Assembly: GCA_035712365.1 (NCBI GenBank) | Contig: DASTAW010000002.1 | Location: 16,156 to 80,155 of the forward strand | Source of the DNA: Terriglobia bacterium | GTDB taxonomy: Bacteria > Acidobacteriota > Terriglobia > UBA7540 | Direction of reading: 5' to 3' | DNA: 64,000 nucleotides | Shown: positions 44,139 through 53,742 of the stretch, in pieces | Layout: the number at the start of each line of letters is the position of its first letter | How positions within the stretch are numbered: the first letter of the stretch is position 1 | Notes under the pieces: generated by a model | What the model was told of the DNA's origin: nothing | The model's database searches: none | The model's input: only the letters and a program-made list of their open reading frames with translations | Position numbers and translations under genes: made by a program

Positions 44139-45541
44139 GCCTCGATGCTTTCTCCTCCCAGAATTTCCAGTGCCTTGCCGCGCCCTTCTGGTCCCCACAG
44201 AATCCACGGAACCATGCCGGCGACGCCCAGCACGTAAAACCCGCCCAGCACCGCAAAAGCGTCCATGATGGAGACCCGCTCGGCCAGCGCCACCAGGATG
44301 AGCGGCGAGATCGCTGCGCCGATCCTGCCAAACGCTACGGAAAATCCGATGCCGGTTGAGCGCAATCGGGTCGGGAAGATTTCAGAAAAGGTCGGGTAGG
44401 CGGACACCCAGCTTCCGGTCGCGCAGAAATTCACCACTACGAAAGCCGCCAGCACTCCTTCCGCGCTCCCGTGGAGCGTCGCCACGCCCATCACCAGCAT
44501 GGAAACCGCGGCCAGCAGATAGAAGAGCGTCACCGTCCACTTGCGCCCGGCCTTGTCCAGCGCCACGGCTGCCAGCGCGCCGCCCGCCACCGCGCCCAGA
44601 TTTCCGATCAGGAAAAACCACGGCGCCTTTTCATCTGCAATGTTAACATGCGGTAAAACCACCAGCGGCAGGAAGGCGAAGATGCCGTAATAGCCCGCGG
44701 CCTCTGAAAAGTCGAGCAGCGAACCGAGCGCCAGCCGCGCGGGGTGGTCGCGCATCAGCAGCCACACCTGGCTGAAAAATCCAGCCGAGATGCTTTCCGA
44801 GCGCTCCGTCTGCGAAGCGGTCAAATCAAAATGGTCCGCTCGCGCCTCGATTTGCTGCATCACTTGCAGAGCTTCCTGGCGGCGGCCACGCTCGAGCAGC
44901 CAGCGCGGAGACTCCGGCAGAATCCTGCGCGCCCAGACAGTAAACAGGGCGACGATGGCGCCGAGGCCAAAAGCAAACCGCCATCCAATCGACGGCGGCA
45001 GCAGGTTGATGAAGTAAAGGCTGAGCAGCGCGGCAAGAATTGCGCCTACCGGCCAGAAGTTCATCACCGTGGCGTTGGCGCGGCCGCGAAACCGCGCGGG
45101 AATCATTTCTCCGATGGCGGCATTGATGGCGGAATATTCCGCGCCGACGCCGATGGCCGTCAGGAAGCGGAAGACCATGAAGAAGTAATAGCCCGGCGAA
45201 AGCGCCGAGATCACTGTGAAGCCGGAGTAGAGCAGCAGGGTCAGGATAAACAGCTTGCGGCGGCCGAATCGGTCTGCAAGATAGCCGAACAGCAGCGCGC
45301 CGATCATGATGCCGATTAGCCACACCGTCACCAGCGCCGAGGCCTGGACGTCGGTCACCTGCCACAGCTTCTTCAAGATGCCGAGCACGTTGCCGATGAC
45401 GTTCACTTCAAACGCGTCGAGCAGCCAGCCGATGCCGAGCGCCAGCGTCACGCGCGAATGGAAACGCGTCCAGGGCATGCGGTCAAGCCGCTCGCCGATG
45501 CCGGCGGTCGTTTTGCCTTCATGCTCAGCTCGAATTGGCAT
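44135..45541 (-). CDS. MFS transporter, sugar/acid porter type
   Basis: A 468-residue protein with about twelve helices. Motifs include DRFGRRKLFIL (loop 2-3 signature), PESPRWLLERGRR and DKAGRKWTV, typical of sugar or organic-acid porters. The ATG at 45541 is preferred to the open frame start at 45640, though its GGAGG is very near; an ATG at 45478 is another option. It is the first gene of a three-gene overlapped operon with the radical SAM enzyme and phosphoesterase, suggesting it imports or exports their metabolite. Confidence 0.83.
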   Translation of the reverse strand: MPIRAEHEGKTTAGIGERLDRMPWTRFHSRVTLALGIGWLLDAFEVNVIGNVLGILKKLWQVTDVQASALVTVWLIGIMIGALLFGYLADRFGRRKLFILTLLLYSGFTVISALSPGYYFFMVFRFLTAIGVGAEYSAINAAIGEMIPARFRGRANATVMNFWPVGAILAALLSLYFINLLPPSIGWRFAFGLGAIVALFTVWARRILPESPRWLLERGRRQEALQVMQQIEARADHFDLTASQTERSESISAGFFSQVWLLMRDHPARLALGSLLDFSEAAGYYGIFAFLPLVVLPHVNIADEKAPWFFLIGNLGAVAGGALAAVALDKAGRKWTVTLFYLLAAVSMLVMGVATLHGSAEGVLAAFVVVNFCATGSWVSAYPTFSEIFPTRLRSTGIGFSVAFGRIGAAISPLILVALAERVSIMDAFAVLGGFYVLGVAGMVPWILWGPEGRGKALEILGGESIEA

Positions 45542-45680
45542 TCCTCCAGCAGGCTGACGAAAAACTCCGGCCGTAGCGGCGAGTTCATCTCGCCATATAG
45601 CACACCCGTAGCAGCGAACCCGCCGGGGCGGGGCCGCCAAGTGGCGGCGTAAAGCCGCCGCTACATTGTTTCAGCGCCTC

Positions 45681-47021
45681 TCAAAAATGGTACAGCAGAA
45701 CCAGGTTCAAACTCCGGTCAAGAGTTGTTGGCTTCATTACTGAGAGCTCCCGCCAGAAGTCAAATTCATAAATGAAGGTCAGATTGTCGGCGAGCCGGAT
45801 ATTGATGCCCGGCTGCAGGATGTATTCCCGCCGCCCGCTGAGGCCATGGTAATTCGCCTGGCTGTAATTCAGCCGTGGCTGATAGCGCCCGCGCGCCCAG
45901 CGGATGCCCTCAAGAGTATAGGTGGCATCCTGCGGCGGCTGAACGGCCTGGCCGCTGACCGTCTGGCGCAGCACTTCGCCATAGGCCAGCACCGGGCCGA
46001 GCTGCAACGTTGCGTCGGCTGCAACCTGGCGCCGCCGATTGTGTGGCGCCGTGTCGCGCTCGATGGTGCCCTGGGCAAACGATCCTCCCACGTTGAGCGA
46101 TGCCCAATTGTTGAAATGCCACACCGGCGCAAAACGTGCCGTCACGTCGTTTTTGGCGCGAGCGCCGGGTTCAGACACAAAGTCGCGGCCCGGCAGCGAA
46201 CCGTTGACAGGCGCGTTGGTGGAGAAGTATTGCAAGGAATATTCCGCGCCCAGGCGGCCCGAAAGCTCGTGCGAGCCCTCGAACCCGACGCCAAATTCCG
46301 GATCGAGCATGAATCCGTCAAAATATTCGATGTTGCCAAAGAAGGAATCGTCCCATTCGAGGCCCACGCGCCGGTAGAAGCTGCCTGCCTTGAACTCTCC
46401 GTAAGCCGTCCGATAGCGGACGTAGCCCTGCTGCAGCCAGGTATTGCCGGGATAAAAGCTGCGAAGCTTCGTGGTGCGAAGACGGTAATCGGCGTGGAAG
46501 CCCCATGGCCCTTTCTGCCCATCAACAAGCGCCGAAAAAGCGTAGAGCTCAAATTTGGGCCGCGCGCCGGAAATGCCGAGCGGCACGTACTGGTAGAGAT
46601 AAACATCACCTCCAAAATGGACAGGAGCAAGCGCGGCGCGGATGGTTTTCTCAGGCTGTGGGCGCGTTTCCTGTTTAACTGGCGCTGCAGCGCTGGTTGC
46701 CGCTTGTGTTGAAGGAACCTGGGCATCACCCGTGGTTGCCATTGCCGTTGATTCGGTTTTGGCAGCGCTCTGGGCCGGCTTTGAGTTTCCGTTGTTTGCC
46801 GGAATGGCAGCCGTTTTCTGCTGGCCCAGCAGTGCCCGGACCTGCTGCTCCAATTGCTCGATGCGCTGGTTTTGTTCGGCCACTTGCTTTTCGAGCGCCA
46901 GGATCCGGCCATCTTCCGAGAGCGGTTCGGTGTCCGATGCAGGCGTCTCGCCATGGGCCGCGAGCGCGAAGCCCAGCGCCATCACCACCGCCAACCATCC
47001 ACGAACGAATGAACGTCGCAT
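45681..47021 (-). CDS. Outer-membrane beta-barrel (porin-like) protein with coiled-coil N-terminus
   Basis: A 446-residue protein. Signal peptide (MRRSFVRGWLAVVMALGFALAAHG), a coiled coil (ILALEKQVAEQNQRIEQLEQQV, about 39-66), a low-complexity A/Q/T linker, and a barrel of amphipathic strands ending in F (VLLYHF). The terminal aromatic is the outer-membrane assembly signal. Resembles carbohydrate/phosphate porins (OprP-like). It is followed after 139 bases by the MFS gene (start 45541) and preceded by tonB; it could supply that operon. Confidence 0.78.
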   Translation of the reverse strand: MRRSFVRGWLAVVMALGFALAAHGETPASDTEPLSEDGRILALEKQVAEQNQRIEQLEQQVRALLGQQKTAAIPANNGNSKPAQSAAKTESTAMATTGDAQVPSTQAATSAAAPVKQETRPQPEKTIRAALAPVHFGGDVYLYQYVPLGISGARPKFELYAFSALVDGQKGPWGFHADYRLRTTKLRSFYPGNTWLQQGYVRYRTAYGEFKAGSFYRRVGLEWDDSFFGNIEYFDGFMLDPEFGVGFEGSHELSGRLGAEYSLQYFSTNAPVNGSLPGRDFVSEPGARAKNDVTARFAPVWHFNNWASLNVGGSFAQGTIERDTAPHNRRRQVAADATLQLGPVLAYGEVLRQTVSGQAVQPPQDATYTLEGIRWARGRYQPRLNYSQANYHGLSGRREYILQPGINIRLADNLTFIYEFDFWRELSVMKPTTLDRSLNLVLLYHF

Positions 47022-47270
47022 GTGTATACTCCACTCTTGTTGTCCCGCCCAATCAGAGGGAACTCACCAGCATCCAGAAGCTGTAATAGAGTTCATAGAA
47101 TACCGCAGCCGCTTACGAAGTCGTGCAGCAGATTATTGGAAAATGCAGCAATCCGTTGAACTGTTGCGGAAGTATTAGCGCACTTCTTGGGGGCCCGCCA
47201 CAGCGGACGAGGCAGAGAATTCTTGCCTGGCACGGGACTGTCGGAAAGAGAAAAGAAGCGGAAAAGCTTG
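47022..47270. other. Intergenic region
   Basis: A 249-base gap between tonB-like and porin-like genes. No supported gene or hairpin was seen. Confidence 0.3.
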
Positions 47271-48551
47271 TCAGAACAGGCGGAAGCTGACTTCCACCAT
47301 CACCTTGACGGGCACAGCGCCGCCGTTGCGCATGGCGGGTTTGAACTTCCAGGTCTTGACGGTGGTCTCAGCGTTCTCGTCGAGCCCCATGCCGAGCGGC
47401 TTCACCACCTGCGCATCGGTCACATTGCCCTGCGCATCCACCACAATCCAGAGAACCACCGTGCCCTGGTATTTGGCTTTGCGGGCCTGCTCGGAATAGG
47501 GAGGCTCAGGTTTGTAGATCGGGATCGGGGCGCTGACGTTGCCGCCCACGCTGTAGACGCCGCCACCTGTATTTCCGCCCTCGCCAGGACCAAAGCCGCC
47601 GCCTTTGCCGGGCCCAACTCCAGTCCCCTGGCCGGTGCCAATTCCTCCCCCAAAACCCGAACCGGCGGAAGGCGGCGCCGCAACGCCTTGGAGCGGATCA
47701 CCAAACTGAACGTTCTTCGCCATATCGGGGAGCTTCATTTCCGGCGGCCCAAGGATTGTGGGCTTCACGGGCAGGATAGGCTGGACCTTGGGAATGGTGA
47801 CCTCAGGCGGCGCCATCTGGATCTTCGCCATTTCCGGTATCTTGCCTTTTGACGGCGGGGTTGGAGTACGAGCGCCGCCACCGCCACCGCCGCCTGCCTT
47901 GTTGGCGGATGGCGGCAGTTGGAACAGGATAGGGGAAATATCCGTCACCACAGCGCTTTTCTTCGGGGGATTCAGCATCTGCGAGATGTAATAAGGCAGA
48001 ATCAGGGCCAGGATTACGACGGTATGGACCAGGACGGAGTTCACCCATGAGGTCCGCTGGAGCTGGTAATCCTGCCAGATGTCGGGCGGATATTCACGCT
48101 TTTTGAAGGCGAAGATTCCGGCGGTTTCTCCCACAAGGTAACCGCCGATGACGCCCAGCACGATCATTTTCGGCCCGGCGAGCCAGAACGCGACGCTTCC
48201 GCCGGCGATGGCAGCCACGGCCCCGCAAAGCGCGCGCTTTTTTTCCTGCGCACGATTAAAAATTCCGATCGGCTCGGTCGGCTTCTCAAACAACGACTTG
48301 ATCTGCTGGCCGAAGTCGCGATACCACGGACGCATTTCCGTGACGGGAAGCACGGCCCCGGCGCGAGCATACTCGGCGGGAATTTTCATCCTGGAGGCAC
48401 GGCGCCACTCGCGGAAATTTTCACGCAGCGAGGAAAAGAACCCCGGGGCTTCCGGGATGGTGAAAGTAAAGCCTTCGCGCGAGGATTTCGAGGACCCGTT
48501 ATTGGCCTGGCTCCTGGCAGGACCTGCTTGGGTGTCAATAGTCGGCATCAA
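47271..48551 (-). CDS. TonB-family energy transducer with long N-terminal domain
   Basis: A 426-residue protein. N-terminal soluble stretch (about 1-105), two or three membrane helices (about 107-140 and 174-194), a G/P-rich periplasmic linker (AGGGGGGGARTPTPPSK, later GTGQGTGVGPGKGG), and a C-terminal TonB domain (PYSEQARKAKYQGTVVLWIVVDAQG, WKFKPAMRNGGAVPVKVMVEVSF). TonB passes proton-motive energy to outer-membrane receptors. The N-terminal helices differ from the single-helix canonical TonB. No exbB/exbD is adjacent. Confidence 0.83.
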   Translation of the reverse strand: MMPTIDTQAGPARSQANNGSSKSSREGFTFTIPEAPGFFSSLRENFREWRRASRMKIPAEYARAGAVLPVTEMRPWYRDFGQQIKSLFEKPTEPIGIFNRAQEKKRALCGAVAAIAGGSVAFWLAGPKMIVLGVIGGYLVGETAGIFAFKKREYPPDIWQDYQLQRTSWVNSVLVHTVVILALILPYYISQMLNPPKKSAVVTDISPILFQLPPSANKAGGGGGGGARTPTPPSKGKIPEMAKIQMAPPEVTIPKVQPILPVKPTILGPPEMKLPDMAKNVQFGDPLQGVAAPPSAGSGFGGGIGTGQGTGVGPGKGGGFGPGEGGNTGGGVYSVGGNVSAPIPIYKPEPPYSEQARKAKYQGTVVLWIVVDAQGNVTDAQVVKPLGMGLDENAETTVKTWKFKPAMRNGGAVPVKVMVEVSFRLF

Positions 48552-48889
48552 TTACCTTTACCCGGGCCCCACTCCTGGCCGGTGGTGAATCTCGTAGGAT
48601 ATGATGTGACTGCCAAGCCCGGAGTTGTACCCCAGATTTGAATCTACCCGACGCATAACAGCAATAGCAACAGCTACATTGTATCATGGCGAAGCTTTTA
48701 CAACCTGGTGACAAATTCCAGTCATTTGGGCCTCACCCACATCCAATTTATACCACGATCTAAGGATGCTTGATCCAGAAGTTAGGTTTCATGTTAATTG
48801 CTGGCCGGCTTTGCCACCTCCGGAATGCGCCGGAACGTCTGTGCTAACATGGTGACTTCCGGTCGAAGACGCCGAGGGGCGCGGCAAAA
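48552..48889. other. Intergenic region between divergent tonB and smpB
   Basis: A 338-base gap. No gene, RNA or strong promoter was recognised; it should contain the promoters for both divergent genes. Confidence 0.35.
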
Positions 48890-49375
48890 ATGGCCAGCAA
48901 GATGGACGAAGCTCGAATGAAGAATTTCGCCGTCAACCGGCAGGCCGGCCATTATTACAATTTCCTTGAAAAATTTGAAGCTGGAATGGAGTTGCGCGGG
49001 ACCGAGGTGAAGTCAATCCGCGAAGGGAAGGTGAACCTGAAGGACAGCTACGCCGCAGTGAAGGGCGGGCAGGTCTGGCTGATGAATTGCCACATCAGCA
49101 CGTACAGCTCCGGCAGTTATCTCAATCACGATCCGGTGCGCGAGCGGCGCCTGCTGCTGCACCAGCAGGAGATCAATAAGCTCGCTTCCCGCACGCAGGA
49201 GAAGGGCCTGACGCTGGTCCCCACGCGGCTCTACCTGAAAGGGAACAAGATCAAGTGCGAGCTCGCTCTGGCCAAAGGGAAAAAGGTTTACGACCGCCGC
49301 GAGACCGAACGCCGCCGCACCATCAAGCGCGAAACTGAAAAGGCCATCCAGGACTACCGCCGTCGCGCCGGCTGA
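48890..49375 (+). CDS. smpB: SsrA-binding protein SmpB
   Basis: A 161-residue SmpB, the tmRNA partner in trans-translation. Motifs: NRQAGHYYNFLEKFEAGMELRGTEVKSIREG, NCHISTYSSGSYLNHDP, LLLHQQEINKLA, KVYDRRETERRR and a basic tail. A second ATG at 48902 is possible. No ssrA gene is seen in the window. Confidence 0.96.
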   Translation: MASKMDEARMKNFAVNRQAGHYYNFLEKFEAGMELRGTEVKSIREGKVNLKDSYAAVKGGQVWLMNCHISTYSSGSYLNHDPVRERRLLLHQQEINKLASRTQEKGLTLVPTRLYLKGNKIKCELALAKGKKVYDRRETERRRTIKRETEKAIQDYRRRAG

Positions 49376-49401
49376 TTGTTTTCGCCGTGCCCCACGGGCT
49401 G

Positions 49402-49525
49402 GTTGCTGAAAAACCGAGGTGTCATGCTGAGCGAAGCGAAGCATCCCCGTAGTTGCCTGAAAAAGTAATGCCGAGCTTCTTCGCTCCGCTCAGAATGACA
49501 GACGTAAGAACCTTTTTTCAGCAAC
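49402..49525 (+). repeat. 124-bp inverted-repeat element (MITE/REP-like), copy 1
   Basis: A 12-bp perfect outer inverted repeat (49402-49413 and 49514-49525) encloses a 79-bp core (49421-49499) whose ends GTCATGCTGAGCG and CGCTCAGAATGAC are near-inverted. The core recurs in opposite orientation at 54053-54131. It contains no gene and lies between smpB and pepA. Confidence 0.6.
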
Positions 49526-49588
49526 GGGCCAGGGATTGGCCCCAGAGCAGCACGTGGCAGCAATTCCGGTGGAAGGAGCAGAACGCCA

Positions 49589-51076
49589 TTGAAGATTGAT
49601 CTGCAGCAAGAGTCTCCGGCGGAGCTGGCCCTGCCGGCCGTCACGGCCTGGTGTTTTGAAGACAATCCGATCGCCAGCGGCACCGTAACTCTGCTTCCGG
49701 AGGAGACCCGCCGGCTGCTGGCTGAGTTGAAGGAAAGCGGGGAATTGAAGGGCAATGCCCACGAGCGGACGCTGGTCCACCGCCCCGCGGGGCTGGCCGC
49801 CAGCAAGCTGCTGGTGATGGGTGCGGGAAAAGAAGAGAAGTTCAGGCCAATGCATCTGGGGCGCCTGGCGGGCGCCGCGGTGCGCTACCTGCGCGCGCGA
49901 GGAGTCCGCGAGATGGCCTGGCTTGCCGGGAGTGAAACGGGGGCGGAGCAGGTGCAATGCCTTGCCGAAAGCGCCGTCATGGCAGATTACGATTCCGACG
50001 TTTACCGCACGGAGCGCAATGGCGATTTCCGCATCGATAGCTTCATTCTTGCGGGTGAAGGTCTGGCGGTTTCGGACGAGCTGAATGCAGCGATCGAGCG
50101 CGGGCAGGCAATCGCGGAAGCGGCAAACTTTGCACGCTCGCTGGTGAACGAACCCGGCAACCGCATGACGCCAACCATCCTGGCGCGAAAGGCGCGCGAA
50201 TTGGCGTCGCTCGCGGGCCTTGAATACCAGGAACTGGGCGAGAATGAAATTCGCAGCCTGAAGATGGAGGCGTTCCTGGCGGTGGCCCAGGGCAGCGAGG
50301 AGCCGCCGCGGCTGCTGGTGCTCCGCTACTTGCCTGCCGGCGCGCCGGAGTCGCCGCTGATTGGCCTGGTGGGCAAAGGAATCACTTTCGATTCAGGCGG
50401 CATATCCCTCAAGCCCAGCACGGACATGCACGAGATGAAGACCGACATGGCCGGCGGCGCCACCATGCTGGGAGTGATGCAGGCGATTGCACGCATCAAG
50501 CCCAATGTGCGCGTCATCGCCGTCATTCCGGCAGCGGAGAACATGCCCAGCGGCAAAGCCTATCGGCCGGGCGACGTGATCACGTCAATGTCGGGCAAGA
50601 CGATCGAGGTGCTCAATACCGACGCGGAAGGCCGCCTGGCGCTGGCCGACTCCATCACCTACGCCCGCCAGCTTGGCTGCAACGTTCTGATTGATGCCGC
50701 AACCCTCACCGGCGCGGTGTCCGTGGCGCTGGGAAAAATCATGACAGGAGTGTTTGGCCGCGACCAGCAGTGGGTTGAGCGCGTGATCTCAAGCGGAACG
50801 CAAACGGGCGAAAAAATGTGGCAGTTGCCGGTGGACGACGATTACCGTGATCTCTATAAGAGTTCGATTGGCGACATTGCCAACACGGGCGGCCGCCATG
50901 GAGGCGCCATTACGGCAGCGATGTTTGTGGGTGAGTTTGTAGGCGAGACGCCCTGGGTCCACCTGGACATCGCTGGCACTGCGTGGTCAAACGACGAAAA
51001 GCCCTGGCTGGCCAAAGGTCCCACCGGAGTCCCGGTGCGCACGCTCGTCCATCTGCTGACCCACCTGGCCGAGTAG
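49589..51076 (+). CDS. pepA: Leucyl aminopeptidase (M17, PepA)
   Basis: A 495-residue M17 aminopeptidase. The start is TTG at 49589. N-terminal domain to about 165, then the catalytic domain: VGKGITFDSGGISLKPS with metal ligands, KTDMAGGATMLG, NTDAEGRLALAD (NTDAEGRL signature) and the C-terminal zinc site near HLDIAGTAW. It removes N-terminal residues, notably leucine, from peptides in the cytoplasm. A strong hairpin follows. Confidence 0.95.
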   Translation: MKIDLQQESPAELALPAVTAWCFEDNPIASGTVTLLPEETRRLLAELKESGELKGNAHERTLVHRPAGLAASKLLVMGAGKEEKFRPMHLGRLAGAAVRYLRARGVREMAWLAGSETGAEQVQCLAESAVMADYDSDVYRTERNGDFRIDSFILAGEGLAVSDELNAAIERGQAIAEAANFARSLVNEPGNRMTPTILARKARELASLAGLEYQELGENEIRSLKMEAFLAVAQGSEEPPRLLVLRYLPAGAPESPLIGLVGKGITFDSGGISLKPSTDMHEMKTDMAGGATMLGVMQAIARIKPNVRVIAVIPAAENMPSGKAYRPGDVITSMSGKTIEVLNTDAEGRLALADSITYARQLGCNVLIDAATLTGAVSVALGKIMTGVFGRDQQWVERVISSGTQTGEKMWQLPVDDDYRDLYKSSIGDIANTGGRHGGAITAAMFVGEFVGETPWVHLDIAGTAWSNDEKPWLAKGPTGVPVRTLVHLLTHLAE

Positions 51077-51105
51077 CGGCAACCGCTGGCTTAGGAGCGG
51101 GTAGT

Positions 51106-51140
51106 GAAGAGTCTCGTTATTTCGAGACTCTTCGGCTTTT
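51106..51140 (+). terminator. Rho-independent-like terminator after pepA
   Basis: GAAGAGTCTCG (51106-51116) and CGAGACTCTTC (51123-51133) make a perfect 11-bp stem with a six-base loop, followed by GGCTTTTGG. It is 30 bases after the pepA stop. The T-tract is short. Confidence 0.6.
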
Positions 51141-51212
51141 GGTCAGATTCGGGGCTGGCGCATCACGCTTCGTCTTTCATCCTTCATAATTCAGAATTCT
51201 AAATTTTCCTTG

Positions 51213-52106
51213 CTACCCTTCGACTGGCGCGGGCGTGGTTCCGCCCCATCGCTCGGAGACAACCATCCCTGCCAGAATGAGGGCGAAACCAAGAAACTCT
51301 TTTCCGCCAAAATGCTCACCGATAACGATGATTGAAGTCAACATGGCGAAAACGGGCTCCAGCGCAAAGATCAGGGCCGTGTGGGCCGGCGGGGTGTATT
51401 GCTGCGCCCACACCTGGGCGCTGAAGGCAAAAGCGGTGGCGAAGATCGCCGTCACGAAAACAGCGAAAACCAGGCGGCCAGTCCAATGCAGGGTCGTGGT
51501 GGGGACAAACGGCGCTGCCAGGATGGCGATCGTCCCGACAACCATGATTTGTCCCGGCGCAAGTTGCAGAAATGAAATGCGGCGCGAGTAGGCACCGAGC
51601 AGCACGATATGAATGGCGAATGAAATCGCCGCGAACATTGTCAGTATATCGCCGCGATTCACCGCTCCAATCCCGGAAGGCACAACGAGGAAGTAGATCC
51701 CCACCAGGCCCAGGCCCGCCGCCGCCATGATTCCCCGGCCCAGGCGGTATCCGAAAAAAACTGAAATCAGGGGCACCATGATGACGCTGAATCCCGTGAC
51801 GAAGGCGCTCTTGGAAGGAGTGGTGTAAAGCAGTCCCCAGGTTTGAAAGGCGAAGCCGGAAAAGAGCACCATTCCCAGCAGCAGGCTGGGGAGGACAGCC
51901 TTGCGCTCAATTCGTCCCCGCGCCATGACCCACCACATGAGCAGTCCCGCCAGCAGGAAACGCAGGGCGATAAACACCAGCGGCGCGGCATCCGACAGGG
52001 CGCCCTTGACGATCACAAAGGTTGCGCCCCAGAAGAAGGTCGCGGCTACCAGAAGCACTTCCGCTTTCGTGCGTTTACTCAAATCGGAAAACCCTGAATG
52101 TGACAA
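51213..52106 (-). CDS. DMT-superfamily transporter (EamA, two-repeat)
   Basis: A 297-residue protein with ten helices in two EamA repeats. TFFWGATFVIVKGAL, SAFVTGFSVIMVPLISVFFGYRLG in repeat 1, and TALIFALEPVFAMLTSIIVIGEHFGGKE in repeat 2 are typical. Exports small metabolites; substrate unknown. It lies downstream of the Fic gene on the same strand, 53 bases after it. Confidence 0.86.
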   Translation of the reverse strand: MSHSGFSDLSKRTKAEVLLVAATFFWGATFVIVKGALSDAAPLVFIALRFLLAGLLMWWVMARGRIERKAVLPSLLLGMVLFSGFAFQTWGLLYTTPSKSAFVTGFSVIMVPLISVFFGYRLGRGIMAAAGLGLVGIYFLVVPSGIGAVNRGDILTMFAAISFAIHIVLLGAYSRRISFLQLAPGQIMVVGTIAILAAPFVPTTTLHWTGRLVFAVFVTAIFATAFAFSAQVWAQQYTPPAHTALIFALEPVFAMLTSIIVIGEHFGGKEFLGFALILAGMVVSERWGGTTPAPVEG

Positions 52107-52159
52107 TTTCGCTCAAATTCATATCGTCCATCTGGCGATGCACACTCCCTTCGTCTTGA

Positions 52160-53704
52160 TTACCGATGTTTGTGGTGTTCAAGCGACCAGCGCACGCGCT
52201 CTGCCACGAAGGCGGAAAAAGGTCTGATGTCCATCTCGATGCTGGCGCGGTCGAGCGCGGTGAGGTAGGCATCGCGGTCGTCAACGCGGATAACCGTCCA
52301 GGGGTAGCCGCCCGAAGCCAGCACCACGTTCATCAGGAAACGAGCCATCCGCCCGTTGCCGTCAGGGTAGGGGTGGATGTAGCCGAACAGCCAGTGGCCG
52401 AGCACGGCGCGCACGCCCGGCTCCGTTTCCTTTTCCAGGAGGTCGAAGAGCACCGGCATGGCCTCGCGGGCTGCTTCCCAGCGTGGGGGAACAAAGCGCG
52501 ATGTGCGAAGGTATACGGGGATATTCCGGTATCCCGCCAGAGCACCCGGCTCGATCAGGCCTGACGTGACGCAAGGCTGGAACAATCCACGGTACCACTC
52601 CTTGTGCATCGCGCGCGCAAGCGTACCGGGGTTTTCGCCCGCGATCACTTTCCGTATTGTCGCTTTGACCATCTGGAATGCCTGCCAGTAGCCGCGCGCC
52701 GCCAGCGCGTCACGGCTCTGACGGTCATCACCGTCATGCTCGGGACTCCAGTTGCCCTGTCTCACTTTCTCGATCACCTCCGGGGTGACCGAGTAGCCTT
52801 CAATGGACAACGAGTGGTAGGCGTCGCTCTTATAGATCTCGTCAATACGGTGGAGGTATGCTTTTTTGTCTTTCGGGAGTCCCGGCGGCTTCGGGAAGTG
52901 TTCGATGACGGCTTCGCGCGTGGATTCCCACAGCATTTCAATGCGCCCTACGATGGGGGCCGCAGCCCGGCGCGGTATGCCGAATATCTGCACAGCGTCG
53001 AAGGGATTGCTTTCCCGCACATCGTAGCCCGCGCTCTTCATCGTGCCGATGATCTCATCCGCAAAAGCAGGGCGTCCGGTCTGGCGGAAGGCCCCAGCCA
53101 GATAGCCCGCTTTCGCGGAATGGCCGCCATTAAGCAAAAGGCGCAGCAGGTCGGAAGGCTCACGGAGGCTTGCCAGCACCACCTGTGTTTCAACAGGGCT
53201 GCGGGCGAAGAAGGATTCCGCCACCCTCACGAGCGCCGCCGCCGGCGAGAAAAGCCGCAAGCCATCCCTTGTCACCAGATCGCTTGCCACCGGCATCTCC
53301 TGTACCTTCAGGTCATAAAGCGAGGTCCCGAAGGGAAACCCGATCGTATTGTTTGTGCCCTTTGGACTGTTAATTACGACTTGCTCCGGGATGACCGTCT
53401 TCTCGCCGTGCAGCCAGAGCGACTGCTCCGTCGAGAGGTGCCACTCGTTCCCGAAACGCTCGTTGCAGTAAAGCGCGCAGAATTCCCAGAACGACGCATA
53501 CCAGGGTGTGCTGTCGCCGGGGCGCGCGCTCGGGCCCGATGAAATCAGCCAGCCTTTCATCACGTCCTGCAAAAAACCGTTTGCCACCAGCCGTTCGCGG
53601 TGGACCCTGCTCAGTTCGTCCGACTTGAATACACGTCTTCCTCCTTCCTGAAGCGTCTTCAGGACATCGAGGGATTCTGCGAGTTTTCTAGGCGGGGTCG
53701 CCAT
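52160..53704 (-). CDS. Fic-domain protein with AbiEi-like N-terminus
   Basis: A 514-residue protein. The ATG at 53704 has GGGAAG upstream; the frame continues to 53764 with a TTG. N-terminal winged-helix-like region (ESLDVLKTLQEGGRRVFKSDELSRV, about residues 8-60) resembles the AbiEi antitoxin domain. An inhibitory motif SLSIEG ([ST]xxxE[GN]) near residue 299 precedes the Fic core with HPYPDGNGRMARFL near residue 443. The catalytic motif is HPxxDGNGRxxR, so AMPylation is likely. Class II placement (inhibitory motif before the core) fits autoinhibition. The gene is preceded by four 24-bp tandem repeats (53743-53838). Confidence 0.85.
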   Translation of the reverse strand: MATPPRKLAESLDVLKTLQEGGRRVFKSDELSRVHRERLVANGFLQDVMKGWLISSGPSARPGDSTPWYASFWEFCALYCNERFGNEWHLSTEQSLWLHGEKTVIPEQVVINSPKGTNNTIGFPFGTSLYDLKVQEMPVASDLVTRDGLRLFSPAAALVRVAESFFARSPVETQVVLASLREPSDLLRLLLNGGHSAKAGYLAGAFRQTGRPAFADEIIGTMKSAGYDVRESNPFDAVQIFGIPRRAAAPIVGRIEMLWESTREAVIEHFPKPPGLPKDKKAYLHRIDEIYKSDAYHSLSIEGYSVTPEVIEKVRQGNWSPEHDGDDRQSRDALAARGYWQAFQMVKATIRKVIAGENPGTLARAMHKEWYRGLFQPCVTSGLIEPGALAGYRNIPVYLRTSRFVPPRWEAAREAMPVLFDLLEKETEPGVRAVLGHWLFGYIHPYPDGNGRMARFLMNVVLASGGYPWTVIRVDDRDAYLTALDRASIEMDIRPFSAFVAERVRWSLEHHKHR

Positions 53705-53742
53705 ATTTGTCTTCCCGGCTTGGGGCCCTCCGTCGGGCGAAA

